Assembly (NCBI GenBank): GCA_000469685.2
Contig: LS997567.1
Location: 38,405,005-38,469,004 of the forward strand
From: Haemonchus contortus
Lineage: Eukaryota > Nematoda > Chromadorea > Rhabditida > Trichostrongylidae
DNA: 64,000 nucleotides
Direction of reading: 5' to 3'
Below the pieces are notes generated by a model. It was not told the DNA's origin. It searched no databases and worked only from the letters and a program-made list of their open reading frames with translations. Positions within the stretch are counted from its first letter, which is position 1, and each line of letters begins with the position of its first letter. A program made the translations under genes and the position numbers. Of the stretch, positions 1 to 13,000 are shown one piece after another.

Positions 1-484
1 AAGTCTTTCTGTCTGTTATTGTGTAGAAACCGGTTCACCAGCTGGCGGCAATTAGAAACCGGAAATCGCGTCAGGACCCTTCAAACTGAACCCTGGACTC
101 GGAGTTGCATGAAGCGGCCGCCGCGTGCAGCGTGGCGGTAACGCAGTGGTACCTATCGCCCATGCTCGGCTTGAAACGCCTTCAAATTCTACTACAATCC
201 TGCATAGAAGTCGAATGCTCGGGCGTATTCCAGAGAGGGATCGATCCCAAATACCTCACTTTATTCCTGAGTGGTCAAAACATTTTCAACTAGAACTGTG
301 GCGAACATAAATCTGCCAGGAGATTCTGTTCATTTCCGTCAACAGGTCCGAGTTTCTGTGGAGCTCCCCGACTCCCAATTAAGCATTCTGTGAGACCACG
401 GAAAGACGGCGTTGGTTTCAGAGTTGATTGGCACATTGAAAGCCATTCTCGACGGAAGGCGGTAGCATATAGAGGGAAGTAGCC

Positions 485-790
485 CGCAATGCCTATACGG
501 GGGGGACGGTCAAGTCGTGCGTCCGAGAGTGCGCGCGGCAAATTGCGCGGCAAAACCCATACCTATTCTGACGACTTTAGCGCCTATTATTTGGGCCCAA
601 TTTCGAAGTACAGTAGAATAGTAGGATCAGCTGACCTTATTGATCTACATTACTTCTGATTTGGGCCCCAATGATAGGCGCCGGAGTCGTCCAAATTTGC
701 CACGAACTTCGCCGCGCAATTTGCCGCGCGCACCCTCGGACGCACGACTTGACACACACCCCCTATACGGGATTGAGGCCGTATGCAGCA
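485..790. repeat. Imperfect inverted (fold-back) repeat
   Basis: The arm at about 485-605 reappears as the reverse complement at about 655-790. Shared blocks include CAAGTCGTGCGTCCGAG, GCGCGCGGCAAATTGCGCGGC and the GGGCCCAA-type ends next to the roughly 50-bp spacer. The arms are diverged, with several mismatches and small indels. This is the shape of a fold-back or MITE-like element. I found no clear target-site duplication. Confidence 0.6.
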
Positions 791-1711
791 CTGAAGCGCT
801 TTTCTGGGAAACTCGTCCCTCAGCACGGTTATACTGATTGATGGGACGGTACGGTTGCCCCAAATCAGACTCATCCAGACCATGAATTACTGATATGACG
901 CGGTCGAAAGAATTATAGTATAAGAGAAGCGGATTCTATGGGAATAATATTAAGATGAGCTCGAAAAAGACATAGCAGTCCAAGAGGGGGCCATTGATAA
1001 GTACGGGGTTTATAGACTAGAACCCACCTTGGCATTCTTTGTTTTTCTGATATGGCCCATACTCGGTACTCGTCTCCCCCCTCCACCCAGGGAACAAAAC
1101 GGTGGACTGACGGCGAGTGGCTCCGGGAGCCATTGAGTACCCAATTTTTAAACACGTGCATATGTCAATAAAGCTGTAAAACCTACAAGTTCAGCTGTCT
1201 TCGATTTAAGCCAGCTGAACAAAATTTTGAAACCTTTCAAATTGTTACCCAGCAGTGGAGTACTGTCGTATTGCACTGCTGGCAAACATGGCACGGGGAT
1301 CGATCCCGACTGAAACTCTTTAGCCCAACCGAGCCTTCTACTCCTCGGTTGTCCTGAAGATTATCGATCGGCTGGTCGATCCTAGACCGTTTGGAAGGAG
1401 GAAAAAGAAGACTGAATTTCACGCCGGCTGGTTTGTTCAATCTTTGAACAGACTGGCTACACATTCAAACACACAAGCACTCCGAATAGAAGCGAAGAAC
1501 TTGGCTCACCGGAAACGGAAAACGGAATGCGACCAATCGATCGAAGGACCTTGGCATGGATCAAAAGGATGATCGCTTCACGATTGGGCAATATTTGTCA
1601 ACAGCCAATCTTCACCGATGCTCATGGAGGAACTTGTTCATAAACACCAATTGGCCAAAAACAGCTGACTTCTCATTCGTGTTTTTGGGCTAACCAATGC
1701 GTAAAAGTTCA

Positions 1712-1761
1712 AGTTATGGCATCAACTTCATGAAATCCCTTATGAAGTTGATGCCATAACT
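1712..1761. repeat. Perfect 20-bp stem hairpin
   Basis: Positions 1712-1731 (AGTTATGGCATCAACTTCAT) are the exact reverse complement of 1742-1761, with a 10-base loop at 1732-1741. It does not extend into a longer miRNA-like stem, and no U-tract for termination follows. It may be the remnant of a small inverted-repeat element or an expressed hairpin; the sequence does not decide. Confidence 0.8.
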
Positions 1762-3104
1762 CTCCTGAAGGTACTATTGGGAATTCAATGACCATAATCA
1801 AGGATTCGTGGGATAGCGTTCGCTAGAATAGATTAAGAAGGCACGGCAAGACTGAAAGGATGCCGAAACGAGCAGAGCCATGCAATGGATCATGAAGGGT
1901 GGATGACATGAATATTTGACGAAGCTCCACTTTATCAGCATTCCTGAGGAAGTCGTTGAATATGGAGAATATCAAACGCCGGACAGCGCAAAGCCTTCAA
2001 CTATCTTTCCAGGATACGCCGTGCGCCCGACTTTCACTCAAATTCCTAGACACATTTGAGACCAGGTTCCACCAACATACGTTGAAGGAGCAAAATATTC
2101 AGCAAATGCTCCCAGACGAGTTCATTGTCAGTTTGGAACATGATCAGTGATCAGTGGCTTAATGAAACGAGTGAAGTTCCTGCCGGAACTCGATCCTGAC
2201 CACGGTGACGCAACGCCACCTGCCACAATACATCGCCTCTGTTCATCATGAAAGATACGGGCGTGAGGCTCCCGCTGCACCAGTTCCGACGCCCTTTTGA
2301 TGAAATTTGATGTGACATCAGAAAGGCTTCACATCGACTCGACGAAGAGTATCCCCTCAGAAATGAAGGCTCCGATGAAATGGTGCAATTTTGCGACGGA
2401 CCAACTGAAACAACGATAAACTTCGAGTCAAAAAGATGCGAGATCTATTCAGGACCGCCCTACTTTACCCTCCAAAACGACCTCTTAAACGAGTTACGCC
2501 CCATGTGGCCGAACCATGGCGCAAAGGGGATGTGTAAAGCATGCCCGATCCCGACCGGCATCGCTCTTGGATCTAATTTCCGGACCATATGTACGGCAGA
2601 AGTGCCACTTGACACTAGACCAACTCCACTTACAGTTGTTGTACTGCTTAAAGGTACTGAGTACAAAAGCGGAACAAGACCATAACGACGAAAAAAGCCG
2701 GAAAAGGAGATGCTACTTGAAGATTTAACCTGAGAAAATGTTTGGGCTCATTACCAGTCACGCCAATTCTACACCGTTAATCATTACATGTTGAAGGGCT
2801 ACCGGTAGTAATCGAATATGCGAAAAGCGGACATGAAGGAAACCTATTGGCGTAACCATGGCGAGGGTTTTTTGTCCCTCGAGAGCGTGCGGTCGCGTCG
2901 CGGACACTTCAATGGGGAGTGAGATTGTTCCACAGATTAAAGAGGATTTAGATGAGGCCTAAATGAGCCAGGGTTTCGGGACTGATTTTTGTAATCGTAG
3001 ATCGACTCATTTTACATTACAGTACGTGTGTTACTGCAGATGAGGACGTCGTTGGTGGCTTCAAATCACCAATTACGATCTCTGCTTTCATGTAAATTCT
3101 TTGC

Positions 3105-3289
3105 AGGACCCCCTGGCGACACCGTCGTCGCGAGCATGCGGCTGGCGCTCCCTCTCGTCGTTGACGCTCTACGACCGCTCGCCGACGACGCCTCCTGCCT
3201 GGCCGTGATGTCTCGTCCACCGATTCCTCTCGAAGTCTGCCGTCAACGGCGTCTGTCCACGATTATCACATCTCTATGTCTCTCAGATG
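3105..3289 (+). CDS. Doubtful orphan exon
   Basis: A GC-rich block lies between a good acceptor (TTCTTTGCAG just before 3105) and a good donor (GTAAGT just after about 3289). One frame is open throughout, but its amino-acid composition is unremarkable. Two other frames give serine-rich protein-like text interrupted by stops, as if a frame had been broken. No neighbouring exon joins it. It could be an exon of an upstream gene, a decayed exon, or chance. Confidence 0.25.
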
Positions 3290-3828
3290 GTAAGTGCTCT
3301 ATCGTCATGTCTGGCATCTTTAGCGTTGGCTTGCCCTAACCGCCGCCTGCTCCGCTTTCATACATTCATTTTTTATTGTTTTATTTTTTAGAGTAATTAT
3401 TAAGGTCAGTTTTTGGTGTCATTTTGTCGGCAGCATGGTGCTGTACCCGTAGATATTTGGAATTTTTCAAAAATCCCCCAAAAACCCTCTGAAACAGGCC
3501 TGGGTTCAGACGCGACCACGGCGCGCGTCGTGTTTCACATTTTAAGGTATTTTCGCAATGATTCTTTTGGTTCTTTTCAAAGTAATTCCTATTTTTATGG
3601 CTTGACTGGGTGGTCAATACTCAGGTTCATTTTGTGAATTACCCATTTACTAAGCTGGAATCCTGGTATAATTCATTTTACATGGGTCGCCCACGCGAAC
3701 GCGCTTAGGGCATGGTAATCATGGAAAAATCGGTGTTAATCGTTCGTCTATCAGCAATGACGTACTATGTTTTTTATGAAGGGAAAATGAAATGTCTCAT
3801 TGATGACATGGTATTTTTCACAAAATCT

Positions 3829-3840
3829 TATCATTACAGA
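3829..3840 (+). promoter_or_regulatory. Probable spliced-leader (trans-splice) acceptor
   Basis: A pyrimidine/A-rich stretch ending TCATTACAG finishes at 3839, one base before the ATG at 3841. No upstream cis exon with a matching donor and coding phase is visible nearby. In nematodes an acceptor abutting the start codon typically receives SL1. It explains why the in-frame ATGs further upstream (3712 onward) should not be used. Confidence 0.6.
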
Positions 3841-6800
3841 ATGTCAAATGACCCCAACATTGATCCTGGAGGACAAGGGTTGGCGGCGTCCGATGTGAAC
3901 GTCTACTTCCCTGAACATGATCAACCGGGGACAAGTAGAGATGTGGTTACACAACCACAAGGTCCTTTTCCACAATATATGGTAACAGATGATAATATGT
4001 GGATACAGCCTATAACGGGACAGGTTTATGAAGATGAATATGGAAATTATCGTGAAATACGTGATATTGATCAGGTGGAGTCATTTATTTGGGTGTTCAA
4101 ATTTTACAAATTTTTCAAATATTTTTTTTTGCGAATTTTTTTCCATATAAAAATATCAATTTTGCAGCAACCTGGTCAGATTGAGGAGGTGTATCTTCTT
4201 CCTGATGAGGAAAGAGACGTAGAATTGATGAGAAGTGGCGTCGGAAGCTTACAAGTTGCAGCTCACGAGGTCGTTGTTGACGAGATGTTAGGGACGTCTG
4301 TAGAACCTGAGCAGTATATTCAGCAAGTACCCGGAGGGCCAGTTCTTAGGAGCTATACCCGACCGTACGTGCAACCTGCAACCCGACAAAATGTTCGTCA
4401 AGCTCAGTCCCAACCGATGATGACGGTTCCTGGACCAGCTCGAGTACGATATATCGTTCAACATACGTCCCAAACAGTCGAAATAGAACAGGATCAGCCC
4501 ATACAGTATGACGTGAGGCCGATGGCCATGTTTGAGGGACCATCAAATCAGGCTTTGATACCACAACAACAGCAAACCACTCGACGTATTCCCAACCTAC
4601 GATCGAGGTCTAAATCACAACCTCGGCGATCGTTATATGGAGACCTAGAGGATGATTCGCTTGCTTATCTAGTTCAGGTACGGTAGTATTTCTTCACTTT
4701 TACCTACTTCATGATTTCCACGTTCTACCGTATCTCTATAGGAGCACGATGAAGGAGATTGGGATGGTGTGCAGTTAGAAGATCATGAATACTTTATCGG
4801 AGGCCAACAAGAACGGGAAGCCATCCTGAACTCGAACGAGGATGAGCTCTCCCAATCGGCCCTACCCCCTCCACGGATCATCCAACGTCGTCAGTTCATG
4901 CAATTTTTACAGTTACTTTTATACTATCACCAAAATCCTAATAGGGTGCTCGAACAAGGGAGTTATGACTACTTTCCCCAGTTTCATAGGTCTTTGCCAA
5001 TAGTCGAACTGTGTAGCCCCAGCCTTGTCAGAGTGGATGGTTCCGATCCGGGCATTAGTATGAGCTTTGGATGAATTTCCCTAGTAGTGGATGGTTTCGG
5101 TCCGGGCATTAGTATGAGCTTTGGGTGAATTTCCCTAGTAAAGTAGGGACTATGACAACTCCAAGGCTCTTCTAAGTTTTAAAAGAGAAAGGGGTTCTCC
5201 ACTGGCAGAGGGTCATTCCTTAGGGGCGGAGCTTTTATAGGGTAACTGTTGAGGTCCTAGTGTGATTTTTCAGCTACGGTAGCAGTTAAAACTTTACAAA
5301 GTCGTATCCCCATTTGTGTTGTTTCAGCATATTTCCCGCCGAATCTATCGCCTACAGAGAAGAAAGAGTATCTATTTATCAATTATAAAAAGGCTTGCGA
5401 TCGGTACTTCCCGTTCGCAAATGTTGCTGTTTTGGAAGCAGACACGAGATATAAGCCAGTCGAAGCCTTCGCCAGTGACTTGTATCGGTTTCATTCGAGA
5501 GGAGCTCACATTCATGGATTCTTCCGAACCGTGATCGATGTACGGGATCGTCCTAGTCATGGTGAGCCATCTGTATATCTACCAGTTCAATCATTGTTTC
5601 CGTTCCGCTTCGTAAGCCGTCAAACGGTGTTCCTACGAAGTAGAAGGTTGTATTCTAAGCTGATACACATCGTGCCGAAACTCAGTAAACATGTACATCG
5701 TTGTAATGATAGAATACTAGTAACCAGTAGGTTATGAAGTCAGTTTTGAATGTGGTCATGAAATCGTTCTTCAGATCAAACGCGATACATCCAAGACATC
5801 CAATTCGGGAAGGTGTTTCCTCTGTTCCCGGATTACGATGAGTAAGTGATTTCGACTATTTACCTTCTTTATACTTAACTCCAAAGTACGTCACATTCAG
5901 GTGGGACGATAAAATGCGCGAGGAGTTTCGCCAGTTGTCGAATAGGTTGATGCGTATTTTTGAAAGGAAATGGTATGGTTTCAAGATATAGCTTTGTACC
6001 TGTACTTTTAACGACCAACTGCATTTTCTACAGTTTCTATGCGCAATCTGGCGGAAGTCATGGAAAAGCGCCGGTTGTCAAACGAGGTCGAAAAGCCACA
6101 CCGAAACCTCCACCTAACTATGCTGAGGAGCAAAAGGTTCAGGCCGCGGTGGGTATTTACCTTTAATTTTTCGATCTATCTTGTCTACTGTACTATGCGA
6201 CTGCCAGGTTTACATCGTGGGTTCATTCGCTTCGTTACAGGGAATACCCAAAGGCTTCCAACCTTTGAGAGCTGCATATAGTCAATCGAAGCCAGGTCCT
6301 TCAAAACATCCACTGCCCCCAGCAGCTGCTGTTGTACATCCGGGTTCATCAACTTCAAGATTAGTGTCAGTGAATGATGAGGCCACTCTGAATGAGGTAA
6401 GTTACAATACCAATAGTGTTCCAGTCACTGAATGTGAAGCTCATTTTATAGTCAATCGCTGTCCCACAAGAAGTTGGTGCTCCTCGAGTTGAAGCATTTG
6501 AGCACAACAAAAGGGTAGATATGAAGCGAGTCGTGAACGATGCCTTTGTTAGTCGTGAGCCGCTCCCAGCACAGTATCAGGTGAGGCTCTGGGTCTCGAA
6601 TTTGAACCCCGTTGCTGTTTATGATCTACATGGGACTCAATTTTCTCCGAAATTTCAGGAGGTCCCTCCATCAGAATCATCTGACCCACGCTCCCTTGTC
6701 TGTCGGGTGCCGCCCGGTCCTTCCAAGTATGTGCAACCTATTTTTCCCCAAACAACCCGTATCCATTCTAATGATTTGTAGGACCCTACGTCATCAAAGA

Positions 6801-7001
6801 TCGATTGCAACTAAAGCCATACGTATGATAGCAAATAGAGCTGTTGAAGTAAGTTGATAATTCAAGAGCTCCTAATTTCAAAAGTTAACTCGTACATTTT
6901 CAGCCGGTCATCGATCCTTCGACTGGTCGCTATGTCGTTTCACTAGAGAATTTACGTCTCCCAAACGCTGCACGTCCACCAACTGTTGAAACAGCGAGAC
7001 G
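3841..7001 (+). CDS. Giant gene, exons 1-12
   Basis: Exons: 3841-4074, 4168-4677, 4742-4889, 5328-5561, 5775-5841, 5901-5972, 6034-6148, 6241-6396 (an acceptor at 6208 would add 11 in-frame residues), 6452-6580, 6659-6726, 6782-6848, 6904-7001. Exon 1-2 text is acidic and Gln/Pro-rich. Exons 4-7 are the most globular part (aromatic-rich YFPPNLSP... and a DIQFGKVFPLFPDYDEW stretch), followed by the AT-hook-like KRGRKATPKPPP. The exon 3 donor (GTCAGT at 4890) was chosen because it alone, among good donors, keeps the phase with exon 4. Intron 1 (93 bp) contains no stop in frame, so retention would add 31 residues. Confidence 0.8.
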
Positions 7002-10000
7002 GTAAGTCCAGTGATTGTGTCGGTTTTGTCCATTCTTCACATTCTTTTCTCAGGTACATTCCGCGTCCGGTGCACACACTCCGAGAAATGGCTGATTCTG
7101 CTAGGAGAGGTCCTAATGCGTCGAATCAGTCAAATTGGATTGCTGGTAACCGAGTCCCAGGAGCACGAGTATCGCGGATAGATCAAGCTCCACGGTACAC
7201 CTTCAATTCAGCTGCATCGGTCAGCGCTCAACATCAGCAGTTACCGTCGACTTCGGCTAGTTCCCGAGCACCGTTGTTGAAAGATGCCGTTGCTCCTGAA
7301 TTCCCGCAAGGACCTGGTGTTCATCCGGGGGCTGCTGTGACTGCTTTACCAACAACCCGAAACGACCACGTGTATCCTCGAAGCCATTCGAGTGGTCGTA
7401 CTGCTACCCCATCAAGTAGCTACCGTCGAAGTGCTTCAAGTGGGCGACCGATTACGGCAGCAGCAGAATCACGACGGGTGGATAGCAGTGCAGATGACGA
7501 TATAGACGAAATTATCCAAGTCGATGATGACCCCGTTGTAGTCGATGCTTCACGAACACAGTTGCAAGCACCGGCTACGACGGCTACGGTAGCAAAGCAA
7601 ACATCAACAACGGTAGCTCAAAGAAAACAACCGCAGGCATCAGATCAAAACACCGCTCCAGCCAGTGCTAAAGCCACTTCGGAATCTCGTGAGCAAAAGG
7701 GTGAGAAGCGGATTGTTCAAGTAAGGGACGAGTTTGGGTTTTTGCGACGCTGCACAAGATTGCCGGATGGAACTCTTGTTGTTAGTAGTCGTACAGCGAA
7801 GGCTATGACGAAACTTCGTATACCCCCTCTTGGAGCAGATGGAAGGGCAATTGCAACTCAGGAGCATACTCGTGCACCAACTGCAGGAGCCGTGTATGCA
7901 ATGCACTCCATGGGTAGAAAAGAAGAAAAGCGACCGGGAACACAGCCCGAGCAACAGTGGAAACGTTCACAAGCATCTGTGGCTCCATGGAGTCACACAG
8001 CTACAGTGGCCCCGCAAAGGCAAGGTTCCAATGAGGTGAGTAATGCACCGAAAACGTAATACTTGTAGTCTGTATGAAGTAATCGGACTTCTCTTTCAGC
8101 GTAGCCAGGAAGGTCGAATAGAGTCATCTATGAAAGCGAGAACGAAGCGGAAAGATGTCCTCTATTCGGACAATAATGATGATATCATTGTGGTACGGCT
8201 ATTTGTACATATTTTTTTTTATTTCCTCTTCAATACATAACAAATATCATTTCTATAGTGTATCTGAACATATGCTTAAAGATTATATTTTCAGATAAGC
8301 GACCATGCACCGGAAAAGAAGGTTAGTTTCCTGTTTCAAGAATGTTCGGGTAATAAAGCAAAATAAGTTGTATAGTTTGTTCCTTCTCAGGGGAGATCTC
8401 AAAGCCGGCGCTCCCGGAGCATTGTAGTAGTTGATCAAGATCCTGGTGTTGTGGACTATAGGAGAAGCAGAACGGTGAGGTTTTACATGGAAAACGAAAT
8501 ATTTTCATTTTCTGTTTTCTGAGTTTTCACATTATCTTAAGCGCACGCCGAAGTTGTTGTCTCGGATATGTGAAGTTCCTCAAACTACCAAGACGGAAGA
8601 GCAAGAAAAGGTGAGGCAACTGTAATGTTTTTTTTTTCATATTGGCGTTGATCCTTTAACTTCTTAGGAGACAGGTGGGTTATAAACGCTATAAATGTAT
8701 ATTTATAGGAGGCAACTCGACGCCGGTTAATGAAAAAAGAGGAGGAAGCTTCCGAGAATGTGATAATCGATGTTGTTACTGAAGACGCTAAGCTGTCAGA
8801 GGAGATCAAGGAACTCATTTCTTCTCTTCCTCCTCCTGAGCCTTCAGAATTGGAAGAGATGTCGCCCGGTGAACGGAAGGTGAATGAATGAGTGTTTACT
8901 GTTCAGTTGCAATTATATGCTTTAAATGGAGATCAACCTGTTGACTGAGATTGATTAAGTACCGTACGTAGAAAAACCGTGTAACATCCATAATTTGATG
9001 CGCTTCCCGTCCATTCATAAATGCTAGGTCACGATTTCTGCTGTGGTCGGTCCGTATTTTTGTAATCCTTCGCATTTCAGAAAGCTGGGCGGCCACCGAA
9101 GAAATTCCGAGGACGACTGGCTAGGCAAAAGCAAGCTATTCGTGATGCTGAGATAGCCGAGAAGGTAGCAATCAAGCAACGAGAACTGCCTGTGCTAGAC
9201 TTGGCTCTAAAAGTTATAGACGATCCATCAGTTGAAGTACCTGAGGAAGCACCAATCGTCAGTTTATTCACTCAGATTTCACACTTCAAGATTTTGTCAA
9301 TCTGTCTGTTGCTTCAGGTGGTGGATTCATTGGCCACACTTGATGCGACTTTGCTCCATGAGGTCGGTGAAGTGCTGAAAGAAATGGTTACCCAGGTCTC
9401 ACTGGAAGAGCTGAAGCCGAAAAAAGTGGTGCGTTCAGCTGCTGATATGTGTTTTTTTTCCGCTGGTTGGTCTTTATTTACCAATATTTTTCCAGGTGAG
9501 GGCACGGAATCGTCGTTGTTGGGAGCACCTACCAGGACGTGTACCATCTAAAAGGCAGGAATATCGTGCTCTGCGGGTTCCTCCTCGTCAGCAGGTGAGC
9601 TTGGACGTTTGAAATCATTGTATAATTACATAAGCTATATCGAATTTGTTCTATACTGTTTAATCAAACACATCTGGTGGTCAATGCACCGCACCAAAAA
9701 TTTGTTGTTTCAGTCTCCGCCGCCACCACCATTGAGAACCAGGGCTAGAGGTCGAAATTGGAACGTAAGTTTTTGATTGTTTTCGACTTTTCTTCCATCA
9801 TTTTACTTATCCTCCGGCTTCATTCTAATCATCATTTCCCATTTGTAGAAACGATATGCGCTGGATGAAAAGTCGGAGGAGCTGAGTGGTAGCGATATCT
9901 CCTTTGGCCCTATTGATTATGGCCTAACTTTACCAAAGGTGTGTCCTTCACTAGTGGTTAAAGTACAATGTACTACTAATCGGATGTTTAATCTAAAGGA

Positions 10001-13000
10001 TGCCGCCGCATCTCGAAAAATTGCCGAGAACACATCAACGATAATTGTAACACCGGTGAAAAACGCACAGCAGGCACCCAAGGAAAGTATCACGTCGCTA
10101 TCGGAGCAAACACAATCTTTGCAAATTTCCGGAAGAGCTGAAGCTGTCAGTTTTTTTTTCTCCAAATGCGTTTTTGTATTGTTAAATTGTCATGTTATAA
10201 TTATTGCTTTGGTACTTTTTTATGAGTTAGTTTCCTTCTTAAGATTAATGCTTCACCGAAAAAACGATCGCCGAAGGCGTCAGAAAGAGCGAGGCATTCT
10301 GGTTCAAGTTCTGGGGAACGAGAAGTAAGTTGTGCACATTTTTTTTAGAACCATCCAGATTTTTATAACAAGATTGGTATCCTTATTTTTAGGCTACGAG
10401 CGTGAGCTATGATGAAGTCAATTTGAACGAAGAAGATCTGGTAGATATAAATGTCGACCCGTTTTTCTCATCAACCGAAAACTTCGACTCATCAGCCTCC
10501 GGGGATGAGACCGATACACCGTCTCGAAAGATAAAGAAGAAATTCAAAGAACTCCTGGGAGAGCCTGGCAGCTCTACTTCGCCGAGAAGGAGAGTTACTC
10601 GAACCCGTGCCTCCAATGCGATTGCTGAGCAGAAGAAGGCTGCAAGTGTTCCAGGATCAACGCCAAATGTCGTGGCTTCCATTCCATCTGTGCAGGATTA
10701 TCGTGAGCAACCTAAGGACGAATTCAGTGATTTTGTTGAGGAGCTAGTTGCGACGACAGCCCATCGTTTGTCGTTGGAGGATAGTCAACGTCACCTGAAT
10801 GCCGAAGCAGTAGCTGCTCCAGCCCCGACGCAACTTGACAATCTGCTCGATTCGTCGGTTGATGTGTGTAATAAGGTCGAAACTATGCTCGATGTCATGG
10901 AGCTCTCACTTCAAGGCAGTCAAGTCGTTCCTACATCGGAGGATGGGGGTCTACATGCTGGCACGCCCCAAGGTGCGTTAACTGGCGAAAATCTCAGCTC
11001 TACGCAGCAGTTCGTAAAACCGTTTGTGGCCTATACTGACGAAAACCCCGCTGACATTGCGCCAGGTCCGCAAACTATTGAGGAACTGATGGAGGAGATC
11101 GAAGCTGAATTTGCTGGCATGACTTATCCCTCACTTCCAGACGAATACGACACGCCAACTACGAGTGCTACGCAACAATTTCCATCATTGGATCTTCAGC
11201 CTGTCATGCGTGAACCAATCGAATTTGCAGATACTGTGGATTTTGAGGCTTGCCGTAGAGATCAACATTATCGCCATCTGGTAACTATTGCTATTCCTGG
11301 AGCTGACGCATATCGCTTATCTCTACCACAGGAGGTACAGCTTGATTTGGTTGCTCCTGACAAGAGTGAACAGCTGAAGGATTACTTACATGCGGAAATC
11401 TCTTTGGCTGATTACGGTCGCATAACAACAGAGTGGAAGACTTCGTTTCGTACGGCAAGGAAACGTTTGACCAGGAGCGGTGCGCATGCCGAGGTACTAT
11501 GGATAGTGAATGTGCCCAATCGTGAGAAGGCAAGGCTCAACGTCATTGAATCCCATTCTTCATTGTTCCCACAAACTACCGACCGCGCCAAAGGTCAGTT
11601 GGCTGAGTACGACTTTGAAAGGGCTCACCTCTCTGCTTCAAAGACCATTCCGCTTCCACTACTAGAGCACTGGTCTCTCAGAGCTCTCAGTAAGCGGTCT
11701 ACTGTTAGAAGAGCGCAAGTCAAAGGTGATACGTCACATACGGTGCCATGTGCCAATGTGGATTCGGCTGCTTTGTCCGAAGTCACAACAGGTTGTGCTC
11801 TAGCCCTTGTTGACCCCACAGATGTAGCAACAGTGCTAAATGCGTTGAAAGAATTCGACGCGGTGGATCTCCATGCAACTTGTCCATCTAAAAAACCACC
11901 CGTTTCATTGGACCGTATCGTGTCGCCAATACCAGAAGACACTTCTGACGGTCTGACTGCTGATGAAGATATTGAATGGAAGAATATATCGAGGCTGAAA
12001 CGCATCGATCTTCAGAAGTCCTATGCAAAATTGTCACCCAGTGATCTAGCCCTTCTAAAAGGTGATGGCGTACGGTTACCAATCAGTGAAGAGAGCGGTA
12101 GGGTTACAGCGGCTGCAAACGACAAAGCTGCAGAGAAGAGGGATTCTGAAATCGCGACTGATGTCTGCAATGTCCTGGAAGATCTCAAGGATACGATTAG
12201 TAAAAACGAAACGGAAACGGCCAAAAGTCCGAAGGTTCGTGAGGATATTCCTCTCGCAGTGCCCACTCCTGAGGTTGAAGATGAGTTGGAACCGGCATCA
12301 GATGTGGAGGATTTGTATGAAGATGTCAAGGAACTCGACGAACCAATGGAAGTAACTGAATATTCAGCTCTACAGCCAAGTGAACCAGATCAGGAAAATG
12401 AGCTGCTGGAGGAGGCCATAACAGAAGAAGCGCAGGAAGATTCTATGCTAACTTCTGTCCCAGTAACGATATTACCATCTGATCAAGCGGTTTCTGAAGA
12501 GTTTGTATCGTCAGATACTGAATTACTGGCTACAGAGAGCTCTGGTAGAACAATAGAGTTCACAGTCGAACATGTCATCACCGTATCCAAGGATGTAGAA
12601 AGGTGTTCACTGGGACCTATCCTGCGCGCCCATAAGAAGCGTCGAAAGCGAGTGAAGAAGAAGACTGGCGAGGACCTGATTGTGAGTGTTATTTCACTAT
12701 TACATATTACTGTGTTTCAATGTCAAATTTTTCTCAAAAATGTTAATTATAGGTGGACTACAATACTAGCGTCGCCACTGATAGTAATAAGATCTCTGAA
12801 GTAAGTTATTTGTCGAAATGATTCTGTTTACTATTCTTTTCCAAATATGAAATAACTAACAAGTTTTTCAAAAAACTTTTGTGAAGTCTTATGTTATACT
12901 CATGTTTTTAGTATCTGCGCAGTGAAGATACACCCGACAGTGGGTTTTCTGAAGCCACGGTGAGTCCATTGCTTGATTTTCGGTTTTGAGATTTTTTTTT

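Larger units (their letters stand above)
1..3100. other. Gene-poor flank, no supported gene
   Basis: I see no chain of exons with nematode splice sites here. Short open frames occur on both strands (for example around 1956-2150 and 2380-2685), but they lack recognisable domains and matching splice phases, so they may be decayed repeat or gene fragments. The stretch carries a fold-back repeat (about 485-790) and a perfect hairpin (1712-1761), listed separately. Confidence 0.5.

Noticed and set aside
3712..3840. Upstream in-frame start for the giant gene
   Set aside because: The segment reads as low-quality protein text and is followed by a splice acceptor ending one base before the ATG at 3841, which fits trans-splicing.
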